A stretch of 64,000 nucleotides of DNA from Clostridium sp. C105KSO13. GTDB lineage: Bacteria > Bacillota > Clostridia > Lachnospirales > Lachnospiraceae. Positions within the stretch are counted from its first letter, which is position 1; each line of letters opens with the position of its first letter. Shown in pieces: positions 26,057-34,844 of this stretch. The translations under genes and the position numbers were made by a program. The stretch covers positions 186,001 through 250,000 of the forward strand of contig NZ_FBWL01000171.1 in the NCBI RefSeq assembly GCF_001517425.1, in the 5' to 3' direction. A model generated the notes under the pieces. It was not told where the DNA came from and ran no database searches. It saw only the letters and a list, made by a program, of their open reading frames with translations.

Positions 26057-26101
26057 ATGCAGATTACTATAGATATGAAGGTGAAGGGAGGAGGAAGATG
26101 A
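26057..26101 (+). other. 14-codon leader ORF overlapping the fliK start
   Basis: ATG 26057 has an optimal AGGAGG (26045-26050) six bases upstream and encodes MQITIDMKVKGGGR before a TGA at 26099-26101. That stop overlaps the fliK ATG at 26098. It may couple fliJ and fliK translation or be incidental. No homology is claimed. Confidence 0.35.
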
Positions 26102-27153
26102 ATCAGATCACGGAGACTTTGCCCCGACAGGAGAAGAAGTGTCATGTTTTGGGAAAAGGAAAAAACAAGGAAAAAGTTCAAAAGAGCTTTGAGGATATCT
26201 TAAAGGGGCAGAAGAAAGCTCAGACAGTGTTTACAGGGGACGGGGCAATTGTTTGTCCCCAGATGCAGGCTATGTTTTTCCAGACCTTGCCCGGGAAAAC
26301 GGTGAAGATTCAGAATGATTTGAGTAAATTATCTTCTGTTTCTCAAATACAGGAAGGGCCTTTAGCCGGTCATCCAAAAGAAGGACAGGAGACTGTGCAG
26401 GATACTACGATGGAAAATATAGCAGGCAAAACGGAAGATTCTTTTAATACAATCCGGCCGGTAATACAGATGTCCCAGGATAATAGTACACAAGCAGCGC
26501 AATCCACGAGCTTAAAGGGGCAGACGGCAGATTCTCTGGGGACGATTTCATCAGTTGAGACAGCAGGAAAAGAGAGGCCGGCAACTGCTCCGGAAAGAAA
26601 GAGCAGTATGCCGAAGGTTACGGAGGAAAGACCGGCAGCTGCGAAAGAAACAGGCAATGAAATGCAGGCTGTTCAGAAATTTACCGTCCACACGGAATAT
26701 GTACATGATGCAAAGGCCGGGAGAGAAGCTGCTTTAGCTCCCCGGGAAAAGATACAGCCGGATATACAGGATCTTAAAAGCAAAATTATAGATCAAATGA
26801 ATACAGGGAAGAAAGAATTTCAAGTGCAGCTAAAACCGGATAACCTTGGGACGGTGCTTGTGAAGGCATCCTATGAAAACGGAAAGGCGGTCATTTCTAT
26901 TGTATGTATGGAATCTAAGACCGTGCATACAATGGCCCAGAATGCAGAAGAGCTGGGAAACCTAATTCAGTCCAGGCTGGGCGGCCCAACCCAGGTAATG
27001 GTTGAGATGCCACACACGGATTATCTGGAACAGCAGGGCAAAAGGCAGGAGGGCAGGGAGCAGCAAGACAGAGGCCGGCAAGAGAAAAAAGAGAATCCTG
27101 CCAATGAAGGATCAGAAGAGTTCCTGCAGCAGCTAAGGTTAGGGCTAACATAA
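26098..27153 (+). CDS. fliK: Flagellar hook-length control protein FliK
   Basis: Secreted ruler that measures the hook and switches export specificity through FlhB. The 351 residues comprise a long, low-complexity Gln/Thr/Lys-rich N-terminal region and a C-terminal Flg_hook domain (about 235-300) with the VQLKPDNLGTVLV motif. I choose ATG 26098, six bases after GGAGG (26087-26091), over an in-frame GTG at 26050 that overlaps another SD. It lies between fliJ and flgD as in other Bacillota. Confidence 0.9.
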   Translation: MNQITETLPRQEKKCHVLGKGKNKEKVQKSFEDILKGQKKAQTVFTGDGAIVCPQMQAMFFQTLPGKTVKIQNDLSKLSSVSQIQEGPLAGHPKEGQETVQDTTMENIAGKTEDSFNTIRPVIQMSQDNSTQAAQSTSLKGQTADSLGTISSVETAGKERPATAPERKSSMPKVTEERPAAAKETGNEMQAVQKFTVHTEYVHDAKAGREAALAPREKIQPDIQDLKSKIIDQMNTGKKEFQVQLKPDNLGTVLVKASYENGKAVISIVCMESKTVHTMAQNAEELGNLIQSRLGGPTQVMVEMPHTDYLEQQGKRQEGREQQDRGRQEKKENPANEGSEEFLQQLRLGLT

Positions 27154-27173
27154 GAAGGAAAGGGAGATCACTT

Positions 27174-27659
27174 ATGGATGGAATACAGGCATTAAGCAAT
27201 AACAGCAGTACTTCAGTAGAGGCAGGAAGCGCAACGGGTACATCAGGTTTAAGCATTAATGACTTTTACAAGCTGCTTGCAGCTCAGATGCAATACCAGG
27301 ATGCAGATAACCCAATGGACACAAGTGAGATGATGGCGCAGATGGTACAGACCCATATGATTGAGGCCATTACAAATATGTCCACAATTAATACAATTAC
27401 CTACGCTTCTTCCATGGTTGGAAAAGAAGTGACAATGGCAGAAACTGACTCCCAGGGTCAATTTACGGGAGAACATACTACAGGAACTGTGTCTGGGATA
27501 CTGATGGGGGACAATCCTATTCTTTATATGGGGGATAAGGCCTACCATATGGCTCAGATCATGACAGTAGGCAAGGTGCCGGAGTCTGTAATAGATGATG
27601 GTGAGGGAAGTGAAGGAACGGATACAGATAATAATAAAAACGGAGAATTAGCAGTATAG
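27174..27659 (+). CDS. flgD: Flagellar hook-capping scaffold FlgD
   Basis: Cap protein for hook assembly, 161 residues, with the conserved FYKLLAAQMQYQDADNPMD region near residues 31-49. It keeps the N-terminal FlgD domain and a short beta tail, and lacks the large C-terminal Ig/tudor insert of enteric FlgD. AAGGGAG precedes ATG 27174. Confidence 0.92.
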   Translation: MDGIQALSNNSSTSVEAGSATGTSGLSINDFYKLLAAQMQYQDADNPMDTSEMMAQMVQTHMIEAITNMSTINTITYASSMVGKEVTMAETDSQGQFTGEHTTGTVSGILMGDNPILYMGDKAYHMAQIMTVGKVPESVIDDGEGSEGTDTDNNKNGELAV

Positions 27660-27683
27660 GATAAGAGAAAGAAGGTACAAAAC

Positions 27684-28574
27684 ATGGTTAAATCAATGTA
27701 TGCGGCCATTGCCGGGCTGCGTTCACACCAGAACAAGATGGATGTAATCAGTAACAATATTGCGAATGTAAACACCTGGGGATTTAAGAGCAGGACTGCA
27801 AATTTTCAGGATGCTATGTATCAGAATCTGACAAACAGCACCGGGGGTAATACAACAGAGGGAGGAAACGGTGGTATAAACAGTTCTCAGCTTGGTTACG
27901 GAGTGAATATGGGTTCTATCTCGACAAATTTTACTACAGGAAGCTGGGGGTATACCGGCAATTCAATGAATTGTATGATTGACGGGACAGGCTTCTTTAT
28001 CGTAGGTCCGATGCAGGAGAGCGTCCCTGCTGATGCCCTTGCAGAAAATAATATGAACCTCTCCAGAGTGGGGATATTCAGTGTGGACAATAACGGATAT
28101 CTGGTAGACAACGACGGGAATTATATTTACGGATTTACGGAACAGGCTGCAGACGGCACATGGAACACAGAGAACCTTCAGCCTATAAGAATTCCCACAG
28201 ATGATGCCGGAGAACGTTACAATATATCATCTTACAAAATCGGTGCCGACGGCGTCATCACAGGTATCACAAAGGACAGCCAGAAAATTACCATCGGCCA
28301 GATAGCTGTGGCTACGGTTGAGAATCCCGGTGGACTGGAGCAGACAGCGGGGTATCTGTACACCATCGGCGAAAATGCAGGAAATGTTTTGGGAGTACAG
28401 ACAATGGGAACAACAACTGGCACCATTTTAAGTGGCTATCTGGAGATGTCTAATGTTGATCTTGCAACGGAAATGTCTAATATGATCACGACCCAGAGAG
28501 GCTATCAGGCCAACACAAAAGTGATCACTGTGACAGATGAAATGCTGGAACAGCTGGTCAATATGAAACGCTAG
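27684..28574 (+). CDS. flgE: Flagellar hook protein FlgE
   Basis: Major hook subunit of 296 residues with the N-terminal SNNIANVNTWGFKS motif and C-terminal GYLEMSNVDLATEM and TQRGYQANTK motifs. It is short for a hook protein, lacking much of the variable outer domain. Position after flgD supports FlgE over FlgG. It is followed by flbD. Confidence 0.88.
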   Translation: MVKSMYAAIAGLRSHQNKMDVISNNIANVNTWGFKSRTANFQDAMYQNLTNSTGGNTTEGGNGGINSSQLGYGVNMGSISTNFTTGSWGYTGNSMNCMIDGTGFFIVGPMQESVPADALAENNMNLSRVGIFSVDNNGYLVDNDGNYIYGFTEQAADGTWNTENLQPIRIPTDDAGERYNISSYKIGADGVITGITKDSQKITIGQIAVATVENPGGLEQTAGYLYTIGENAGNVLGVQTMGTTTGTILSGYLEMSNVDLATEMSNMITTQRGYQANTKVITVTDEMLEQLVNMKR

Positions 28575-28602
28575 TGTATTAGGGAAGGAGGCGGAAGCTG
28601 CC

Positions 28603-28803
28603 GTGATAGAGCTGACCAAGTTAAATGGCGAGCCTATTTTAATTAATCCAAATCAAATCGAATATATAGAGCTGATACCGGAATCCAAGATTGTTATGAT
28701 GAACGGAAAATATCACATTGTCTGTGAATATAAGGATGAGATTATTGTACGTATCATCAGGTTCTACAAAGCTATTCACAATATACACAACAGGGAGGAC
28801 TGA
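28603..28803 (+). CDS. flbD: FlbD/SwrD-family motility protein (GTG start)
   Basis: Small 66-residue protein of the FlbD family; the Bacillus homologue SwrD raises flagellar torque. It opens MIELTKLNGEPILINP, the diagnostic stretch. Start is GTG 28603, 8 bases after AAGGAGGCGG. It lies between flgE and motA, its usual place. Confidence 0.93.
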   Translation: MIELTKLNGEPILINPNQIEYIELIPESKIVMMNGKYHIVCEYKDEIIVRIIRFYKAIHNIHNRED

Positions 28804-28807
28804 TTTC

Positions 28808-29641
28808 ATGGATTTTACTACAATTGTCGGTATAGTGGGAGGACTTTTCTTCATTATAAGCGCGATTATGGACGGTGGAGATATAAGCAATTTTGTGGAT
28901 ATGCCCAGTGTGGCCATTGTAATGGGGGGTGTAGTATGTTCTGTTATTGCCAGCTTCCCGTTCAGCATGCTTAAAAATGTGGGGATGCATATGAAGAAAC
29001 TGATCTCCGCAAAAGAATATGCTCCGGAACCGGTAATAAATACAATTGCTGAATTTGCCCAGCTTGCCAGAAGAAATGGACTTCTGGCATTGGAGGATAA
29101 AGCAAACGCGTTGGAGGACCCTTTTTTCAAGCAGGGGATCCTGCTTGTGGTGGATGCTATGGAGGCAGATAAGGTCAGGGAATTGCTGGAAACAGAGGTT
29201 GACAATATGTCGGCCAGGCATGAGGAGGAAGTAGCAATTTATGACAAATCCTCTCAGTATGCTCCGGCGTTTGGTATGATAGGTACTCTTGTAGGACTGA
29301 TTAACATGCTCAAGAGCATGGATTTGTCAGACGGAGCATCCAATAGTCTGGGAGCCAGCATGGCAACAGCTTTGATTACAACATTTTATGGATGTATTCT
29401 GGCTAATCTTGTTTTCATGCCTATTGCGAAAAAGCTCAGAATACGAAATGAAGAAGAGGTAATCTACAAACAGATTATCATAGAAGGGGTCATGAGCATT
29501 CAGGCCGGAGAAAATCCCAAAATCATAAGAGAGAAGCTGACATCTCTGCTCAGGCAGAAGCAACAGAAACAGATACTAACAGGCAAGGGTGAGACTCCTG
29601 CGGGAAAAGGCATGAAAAAGGGAAAAAGGAAAGCAGCATGA
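28808..29641 (+). CDS. motA: Flagellar stator protein MotA
   Basis: Proton-channel stator subunit with four membrane helices and a cytoplasmic loop contacting FliG. The 277 residues begin MDFTTIVGIVGGLFF and contain PAFGMIGTLVGLI and the final SMATALITTFYG helix. The start ATG 28808 follows AGGGAGGA by 8 bases; the longer reading frame from 28718 lies inside flbD. Confidence 0.95.
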   Translation: MDFTTIVGIVGGLFFIISAIMDGGDISNFVDMPSVAIVMGGVVCSVIASFPFSMLKNVGMHMKKLISAKEYAPEPVINTIAEFAQLARRNGLLALEDKANALEDPFFKQGILLVVDAMEADKVRELLETEVDNMSARHEEEVAIYDKSSQYAPAFGMIGTLVGLINMLKSMDLSDGASNSLGASMATALITTFYGCILANLVFMPIAKKLRIRNEEEVIYKQIIIEGVMSIQAGENPKIIREKLTSLLRQKQQKQILTGKGETPAGKGMKKGKRKAA

Positions 29642-29688
29642 CTATAAAGTTTGTATATGACTGAGAAATAGGCAGGAGGAAGAGAGCA

Positions 29689-30444
29689 GTGAAACGTAGA
29701 GGAAAAAAACAGGAAGAAAGCGGAAGCTGGATGGACACATACGGCGACATGGTTACGCTGCTGCTTTGTTTTTTTGTATTACTCTATTCCATATCGTCTG
29801 TTGATCAGACAAAGTGGAAAAACCTGGTAAAAAGCATGAACCCGGAGGCAGCAGAGGCAGTCCAGGATAAGGCAGACAAAGTAGCGGACAGCCCAAAAGC
29901 CAGCGAGTCAGATTCAGATGTGAAATTTGAAGAACTGTATAACAGTCTGGTTCAAATACAAAATTCAGCCGGTGAATCTATGGATATTCAAATTGCGAGA
30001 GGGGACGGGTACCAGTTCATAACTTTCAGAGACCGGGTTTTCTTCGATGGAGACAGCTTTGTACTGAAAGAAGAAGGCAAGAAAGTGCTGGACTCCTTTT
30101 CAGCAGCTATAGCCCCGGCCGCCGAATCGGTGAAGGAGATACAGGTGCTGGGTCATACCACGCAGGCGGATCCGGCCATCCAAAATGAGTTGGTCAGTGA
30201 TAGACTTTTGTCCTCTGACCGTGCGGCTGTAGTGGTTGCCTATATCCAGGGGAAAAACGTGATTGATCCTAAAAAACTGGTGAGTGCCGGGTATGGGCAG
30301 TTCCGTCCTATAGATACTTTTGAAACAGAGGAAGGAAGAAGGCAGAACCGGAGAGTGGAGATTTTAATTACCCAGTCGGGAGCTGTAGAGCAAAGCCTGG
30401 ATGAATATTATAAGCAGGTATATCAGGACGGAGAACAAAAATAA
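29689..30444 (+). CDS. motB: Flagellar stator protein MotB (GTG start)
   Basis: Stator partner of MotA that binds peptidoglycan. The 251 residues show one N-terminal membrane helix with the proton-carrying Asp20 (YGDMVTLLLCFFVLL) and a C-terminal OmpA-like domain (about 115-235) with NRRVEI. Start GTG 29689 follows GGAGGAAGAG. The next gene is fliM; a fliL gene, expected here, is absent. Confidence 0.95.
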   Translation: MKRRGKKQEESGSWMDTYGDMVTLLLCFFVLLYSISSVDQTKWKNLVKSMNPEAAEAVQDKADKVADSPKASESDSDVKFEELYNSLVQIQNSAGESMDIQIARGDGYQFITFRDRVFFDGDSFVLKEEGKKVLDSFSAAIAPAAESVKEIQVLGHTTQADPAIQNELVSDRLLSSDRAAVVVAYIQGKNVIDPKKLVSAGYGQFRPIDTFETEEGRRQNRRVEILITQSGAVEQSLDEYYKQVYQDGEQK

Positions 30445-30457
30445 CAGGAGTAAAATT

Positions 30458-31453
30458 ATGGCAGAAGTATTATCTCAGAATCAGATAGACGCACTGCTGA
30501 ATTCTATGTTGAAGGATCACACAGAAAGCGTCTCTGAATCTCAGAAGGAGCCGGAAAAACCTTGGAAGAAATATGATTTTTCCAGTCCCAAGAAGTTTAC
30601 AAAGGATAAGTTAAAATTAATTAAGGGAATTTATGATAATTATACCCGTCTTGCATCTTCCAGAGTCAATGGGATTCTCAGAGCAAACTGTGAGATGGAA
30701 GTCATAACGGTGGAAGAGCAGCATTATCATGAATTTAATAATGCTTTAAGTGATAATGATGTAATGACCTTGATGCCTCTGAAGCTTCCGGATGACTCAA
30801 AAGCACCTCCTGTTTTAGTACATATAAGCCAAAAGCTGATGCTTAATATGATTGACCGGATGCTGGGCGGGAGCGGGGATGATGACTCTGTGGATTCTTC
30901 TTACAGTTACACAGAGATTGAAAGCGCTCTGTATGAAAAGATGATGGAGTATCTTCTGGGAGTTACGAAGGACGCATGGAACAATTATATTCAAGTCAAA
31001 ATGGGAGACCTCACTCTGGAGACTAACCCGGGGTTATATCAGGAAATCAATATGGAGGAACCGGTGGCAATCATTCTTATTAATGTGAAAATGAATGAGA
31101 TAGAGGGGAATATGACAATTTGCATTCCCGGTAATTTATTGACAAATATTTTTTCGATTATTGATAAGCGGAAACATGTATCCGGTCTTTATGATGAGGG
31201 TATCGAGGACGCTCCGGAGATCATTTTAGATAACCTGAAGAATGGATCTTTGGAAATAAAGGCGGAGCTTAGCCAGGCGGAACTGAGCTTACATGATGTG
31301 TGCAGTCTCCGGGTGGGGGACGTGATAGATCTGAATCAGGGAAAAGATATGGATATCACATTGTATGTACAGGAACAGCCCTGGTTTAAGGGTACTCTCG
31401 GGGCACATAAGAAAAATGCTGCAGTCAGAATAGAGGAACGACTGAGTTATTAG
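30458..31453 (+). CDS. fliM: Flagellar motor switch protein FliM
   Basis: C-ring protein that receives phospho-CheY. The 331 residues start with the CheY-binding peptide LSQNQIDALLNSM (about 5-17), followed by a CheC-like middle domain and a C-terminal SpoA domain. ATG 30458 follows AGGAG by 7 bases; upstream in-frame codons overlap motB and are rejected. Confidence 0.96.
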   Translation: MAEVLSQNQIDALLNSMLKDHTESVSESQKEPEKPWKKYDFSSPKKFTKDKLKLIKGIYDNYTRLASSRVNGILRANCEMEVITVEEQHYHEFNNALSDNDVMTLMPLKLPDDSKAPPVLVHISQKLMLNMIDRMLGGSGDDDSVDSSYSYTEIESALYEKMMEYLLGVTKDAWNNYIQVKMGDLTLETNPGLYQEINMEEPVAIILINVKMNEIEGNMTICIPGNLLTNIFSIIDKRKHVSGLYDEGIEDAPEIILDNLKNGSLEIKAELSQAELSLHDVCSLRVGDVIDLNQGKDMDITLYVQEQPWFKGTLGAHKKNAAVRIEERLSY

Positions 31454-31483
31454 ATTAATTAATCAAAGAAAGAGGTAAAAAAA

Positions 31484-31846
31484 ATGGCGAAAATTATGGT
31501 AGTAGACGATGCAGCGTTTATGCGCATGATGGTGAAGGATACTCTCTCAAAGGGAGGGTATACCGATATATGTGAGGCTGCAGACGGTGCAAAAGCAGTG
31601 CAGATGTATAAAGACATTAAACCGGATCTTGTGCTGATGGACATCACCATGCCTAACATGGACGGGCTGGAGGCTCTGAAGGCGATTAAGGCATATGATG
31701 CAGGAGCCACAGTCGTAATGTGTTCTGCAATGGGACAGGAGACTATGGTTATTGAAGCTATTAAATCAGGAGCAAAAGACTTTATTGTAAAGCCTTTTAA
31801 ACCAAACCGTATTTTAGATACAGTATCAAAAATAATTGATCAATAG
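31484..31846 (+). CDS. cheY: Chemotaxis response regulator CheY
   Basis: Single receiver domain of 120 residues carrying the signal from CheA to FliM. Acidic pocket Asp8-Asp9, phospho-acceptor Asp53 in LMDITMP, Ser in VMCSAMG near residue 80, and Lys in FIVKPFKP near 104 are all present. GAGGTAAAAAA precedes ATG 31484. It lies between fliM and flgC. Confidence 0.96.
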   Translation: MAKIMVVDDAAFMRMMVKDTLSKGGYTDICEAADGAKAVQMYKDIKPDLVLMDITMPNMDGLEALKAIKAYDAGATVVMCSAMGQETMVIEAIKSGAKDFIVKPFKPNRILDTVSKIIDQ

Positions 31847-31861
31847 GCAGGAGGGGGCAAT

Positions 31862-32296
31862 ATGTCTTTTTTAAGTTCTCTGAATATCAGCGCAAGCGGC
31901 ATGACCGCTCAGCGGCTTCGCCTGGATGTTGCGGCGGAAAACATTGCAAATGTTGAGACAACCAGAACGCAGGACGGGAGTCCATACCGCAGAAAGCTGG
32001 TGGTTCTGGAATCAAAAAATGATTTCCGCACAGCCTTTGCTAAAGCAAAAGATAAACAGTCTGCGCAAGGCGGAGTGGAGGCGGCTGCAGTCGTAGAGGA
32101 TGGTACACAATGGAAGGCAGTGTATAATCCCAGTCATCCGGATGCTGATGCTAAGGGGTATGTGATGATGCCCAATGTGGATGTGGTACAGGAAACAACA
32201 GATGCAATGGCGGCCACGCGCTCATACGAAGCCAATATCACTGCGTTTAATGCAGTGAAGCAGATGGCCCAAAAGGCGCTGGAAATAGGAAAATAA
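31862..32296 (+). CDS. flgC: Flagellar basal-body rod protein FlgC, displaced
   Basis: Proximal rod protein of 144 residues with the N-terminal ISASGMTAQRLRLDVAAENIANV motif split by length and a C-terminal SYEANITAFNAVKQ helix, both diagnostic of FlgC. GGAGGGG precedes ATG 31862. It normally follows flgB directly but here lies about 11 kb downstream between cheY and fliY, the only copy seen. Confidence 0.93.
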   Translation: MSFLSSLNISASGMTAQRLRLDVAAENIANVETTRTQDGSPYRRKLVVLESKNDFRTAFAKAKDKQSAQGGVEAAAVVEDGTQWKAVYNPSHPDADAKGYVMMPNVDVVQETTDAMAATRSYEANITAFNAVKQMAQKALEIGK

Positions 32297-32332
32297 AGAG
32301 TGGCTTTGCATTGCCGGAAAGAGAGTTAGAAA

Positions 32333-33538
32333 ATGGACAATAAGAAATTAAGTTCAATGGAAATAGATGCCATAGGAGAAATACTGAATATCAGCCTGGG
32401 TGCTTCTGCGACTGCCATTTCTTCCATGCTGGATGAACGGGTAGATATTACAACTCCGGTTGTCCGTCTCCAGAATAAAGATGAATTTAAGTTCAATCAT
32501 CTGGAGCCGGCTGTGGGAGTGGAGATTGTTTATATAGAAGGTCTTACAGGCAGTAATGTAATGCTCCTGAAGCGCAATGATGTGCGGGTCATCGTTGAAA
32601 AGCTGTTGGGCACGGAGATTGCAGAGGAAGATTTTGAACTGGATGAAATGAATATCAGTGCTATCTGCGAGGTTATGAATCAGATGATGGGAGCGTCGGC
32701 TACCGCACTTTCAGAACTGCTGGGGAGAACAGTAAATATTTCGACTCCGGAGTCCTTTGAAATCACAAGTCCGGATCAATTTAAGGATAAGTATTTTCTG
32801 GATGATAATGTTATGGCTGTAATTGGATTTACCATTCAGATAGCAGACAAACTGCAAAGTGAATTTATGAATCTTATGCCAATAGGGCTTGCCCGTGAGC
32901 TTGTTTCAGGGTTTTTTGCGGACGGGGTTCCCGATGTGGTGGAGGAATCGGATATAGCTTCACCTGCAGACCTGCCAGCTCAGGAGCCTGACAGAGAAAA
33001 ATCTGCAGATGTGCCGGTCCAGGAACAGGCACAGGAATCGTCTGCTGTATCCCAGAATATAGCAGACGAGATGAATACAGAAAATCAAAAAGGCGGGGAG
33101 ACTTCTAATGATATACTAGAGCTGATGCGCCGCCAGATGGAGGCTCAACAACTTCAAATGCAGCAGATGCAGCAAATGCTGCAGATGCAGCAGTCTGACT
33201 CCCCAAAGAAAATAGGCGTAAGACCGCTGCCCCGCCCCAATCTGACAGAGGGTATAGATACCCAGCCAAATGCAAAAGAGCAGGAAGCAAATATGGAATT
33301 AATTATGGGAGTGCCCCTGGATGTATCTGTGGAAATCGGGCGGACAAGAAAACTGGTAAAAGATATTTTGGAACTAAATAAAGGGTCTCTTGTAGTCTTG
33401 GACAAGCTCGCAGGGGAACAAGTGGATTTATTCGTCAACGGACAGTGCATCGCAAAAGGCGACGTGGTTGTAGTAGATGACAATTTTGGCATCCGTATTA
33501 CAGAAATTTTAAATGATGAGATTGCACTGCTTGGGTAA
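32333..33538 (+). CDS. fliY: Flagellar switch phosphatase FliY
   Basis: C-ring protein that dephosphorylates CheY and replaces FliN in Bacillota. The 401 residues hold a CheC-type domain with two active helices, each keeping the E-x2-N pair (IDAIGEILN and SAICEVMN) and a proline 23 residues later. A Gln/Met-rich linker near 265-285 and a C-terminal FliN/SpoA domain (about 315-400) follow. ATG 32333 starts 36 bases after flgC. Both catalytic motifs look intact. Confidence 0.95.
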   Translation: MDNKKLSSMEIDAIGEILNISLGASATAISSMLDERVDITTPVVRLQNKDEFKFNHLEPAVGVEIVYIEGLTGSNVMLLKRNDVRVIVEKLLGTEIAEEDFELDEMNISAICEVMNQMMGASATALSELLGRTVNISTPESFEITSPDQFKDKYFLDDNVMAVIGFTIQIADKLQSEFMNLMPIGLARELVSGFFADGVPDVVEESDIASPADLPAQEPDREKSADVPVQEQAQESSAVSQNIADEMNTENQKGGETSNDILELMRRQMEAQQLQMQQMQQMLQMQQSDSPKKIGVRPLPRPNLTEGIDTQPNAKEQEANMELIMGVPLDVSVEIGRTRKLVKDILELNKGSLVVLDKLAGEQVDLFVNGQCIAKGDVVVVDDNFGIRITEILNDEIALLG

Positions 33539-33550
33539 GGGAGAATACAT

Positions 33551-33889
33551 ATGTTAGATGGAATGGCTACGGCACTGGGAACCTTGCTTATTATGGGCCT
33601 CATCCTCTGGCTAGCCTATGTTTTTTCAAAATATATAGGCAGAACAGGAAAAATCGGCGGTAAAACTCCCTACATGAAAATAATAGCCCAGCTTCCGGCA
33701 GGCCAGTATGGGACCCTTGCTATTGTACAGACCAAAAAGAGTTATCTCCTGCTGGGAATGACGTCCTCGCAGATTACGGTGCTGGACGAGTTTGAAGACC
33801 TGGAGGAATTAGATGAGAGTAATGCCGGCAAAGGGGAGATACCGGATTTCAAATTGCAGTTGGAGAGACTGACAAAAAGGAAGAAGTAA
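33551..33889 (+). CDS. fliO: Flagellar biosynthetic protein FliO
   Basis: Small membrane protein of 112 residues that helps assemble FliP. One N-terminal membrane helix (about 8-28) precedes a short beta domain (MKIIAQLPAGQYGTLAIVQ) and a charged tail. It sits directly before fliP, its usual position. Confidence 0.87.
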   Translation: MLDGMATALGTLLIMGLILWLAYVFSKYIGRTGKIGGKTPYMKIIAQLPAGQYGTLAIVQTKKSYLLLGMTSSQITVLDEFEDLEELDESNAGKGEIPDFKLQLERLTKRKK

Positions 33890-33893
33890 ATAT

Positions 33894-34556
33894 ATGGATA
33901 CAAATTCTTTAGTTAATATAAACGGGAATCAGGTTCCCTCGCTGGAAATCATTGTTATGATGACGGTTTTAATGCTTCTGCCATCCATTGTCATTATGAT
34001 GACCTCATATGTCAGAATTATCATTATCCTTTCTTTTGCGAGAAATGGGCTGGGGGTGCAGCAGACACCGCCCAATATGGTGTTAACCGGAATCGCACTG
34101 TTTCTGACTTTGTTTATTATGAATCCAGTCATCAAGGATGTGAACACTCAGGCCTATGAGCCTTATAAAAGTGGTCAGATTACACAGCAGGAGGCATTGA
34201 AGCGGGCAGAAGTTCCTATGAAAGAATTTATGCTTAGACAGACAGAAAAAAGCAGTCTGAATATGTATATAGAGATGTCCGGGACAGATAAAAAAATAGA
34301 GCCCGAGAACCTGCCGATGACTGTCGTTATCCCCTCTTTTATGACCAGTGAGCTTAAAAGGGGATTTACGGCCGGCCTGCTTTTGCTTATTCCATTTCTC
34401 CTAATTGATATCATCGTATCCAGCACGCTAATGTCCATGGGAATGATTATGCTGCCGCCGGCAACTATTGCATTGCCGTTTAAGCTGCTTTTATTTGTTA
34501 CGCTGAATGGATGGGAGCTTTTGTTCTCTACTATAGTGAAAAGTTTTAATTACTGA
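33894..34556 (+). CDS. fliP: Flagellar export gate protein FliP
   Basis: Core export-gate membrane protein, 220 residues, with conserved TSYVRIIIILSFARNGLG and TPPNMVLTGIALFLTLF motifs and four hydrophobic segments. Start ATG 33894 lies four bases after the fliO stop, with an AAGGAAGAAG Shine-Dalgarno inside fliO. Confidence 0.96.
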   Translation: MDTNSLVNINGNQVPSLEIIVMMTVLMLLPSIVIMMTSYVRIIIILSFARNGLGVQQTPPNMVLTGIALFLTLFIMNPVIKDVNTQAYEPYKSGQITQQEALKRAEVPMKEFMLRQTEKSSLNMYIEMSGTDKKIEPENLPMTVVIPSFMTSELKRGFTAGLLLLIPFLLIDIIVSSTLMSMGMIMLPPATIALPFKLLLFVTLNGWELLFSTIVKSFNY

Positions 34557-34570
34557 CAGGAGGAAGAAAA

Positions 34571-34834
34571 ATGCTGACCACGGGAGAAATTACGGATCTG
34601 ATGTATCAGTTGTTTTTGATGGCGGTAAAGCTGGCCGGTCCCATATTAATCATCAGTATGGTGGTGGGGATTTTCATTTCCATTATTCAGGCGGCAACCC
34701 AGATTCATGAGCAGACGCTGACCTTTGTTCCAAAACTGATAGTTATAGGTGTGCTCCTTGTTGTATCCGGAGATAGTATGCTGAAGTCACTGCAGGAGTT
34801 TACACAGCATATATTCCTCCTGATAGCAGGTTAG
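34571..34834 (+). CDS. fliQ: Flagellar export gate protein FliQ
   Basis: Two-helix membrane protein of 87 residues that joins FliP and FliR in the export gate. The motif QAATQIHEQTLTFVPKL is characteristic. AGGAGGAAGAAAA precedes ATG 34571. Confidence 0.96.
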   Translation: MLTTGEITDLMYQLFLMAVKLAGPILIISMVVGIFISIIQAATQIHEQTLTFVPKLIVIGVLLVVSGDSMLKSLQEFTQHIFLLIAG

Positions 34835-34844
34835 GAGGGACAAT

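Noticed and set aside
28639-29205. 188-residue minus-strand ORF over flbD and motA
   Set aside because: Both plus-strand genes are conserved; the antisense frame is a compositional shadow.
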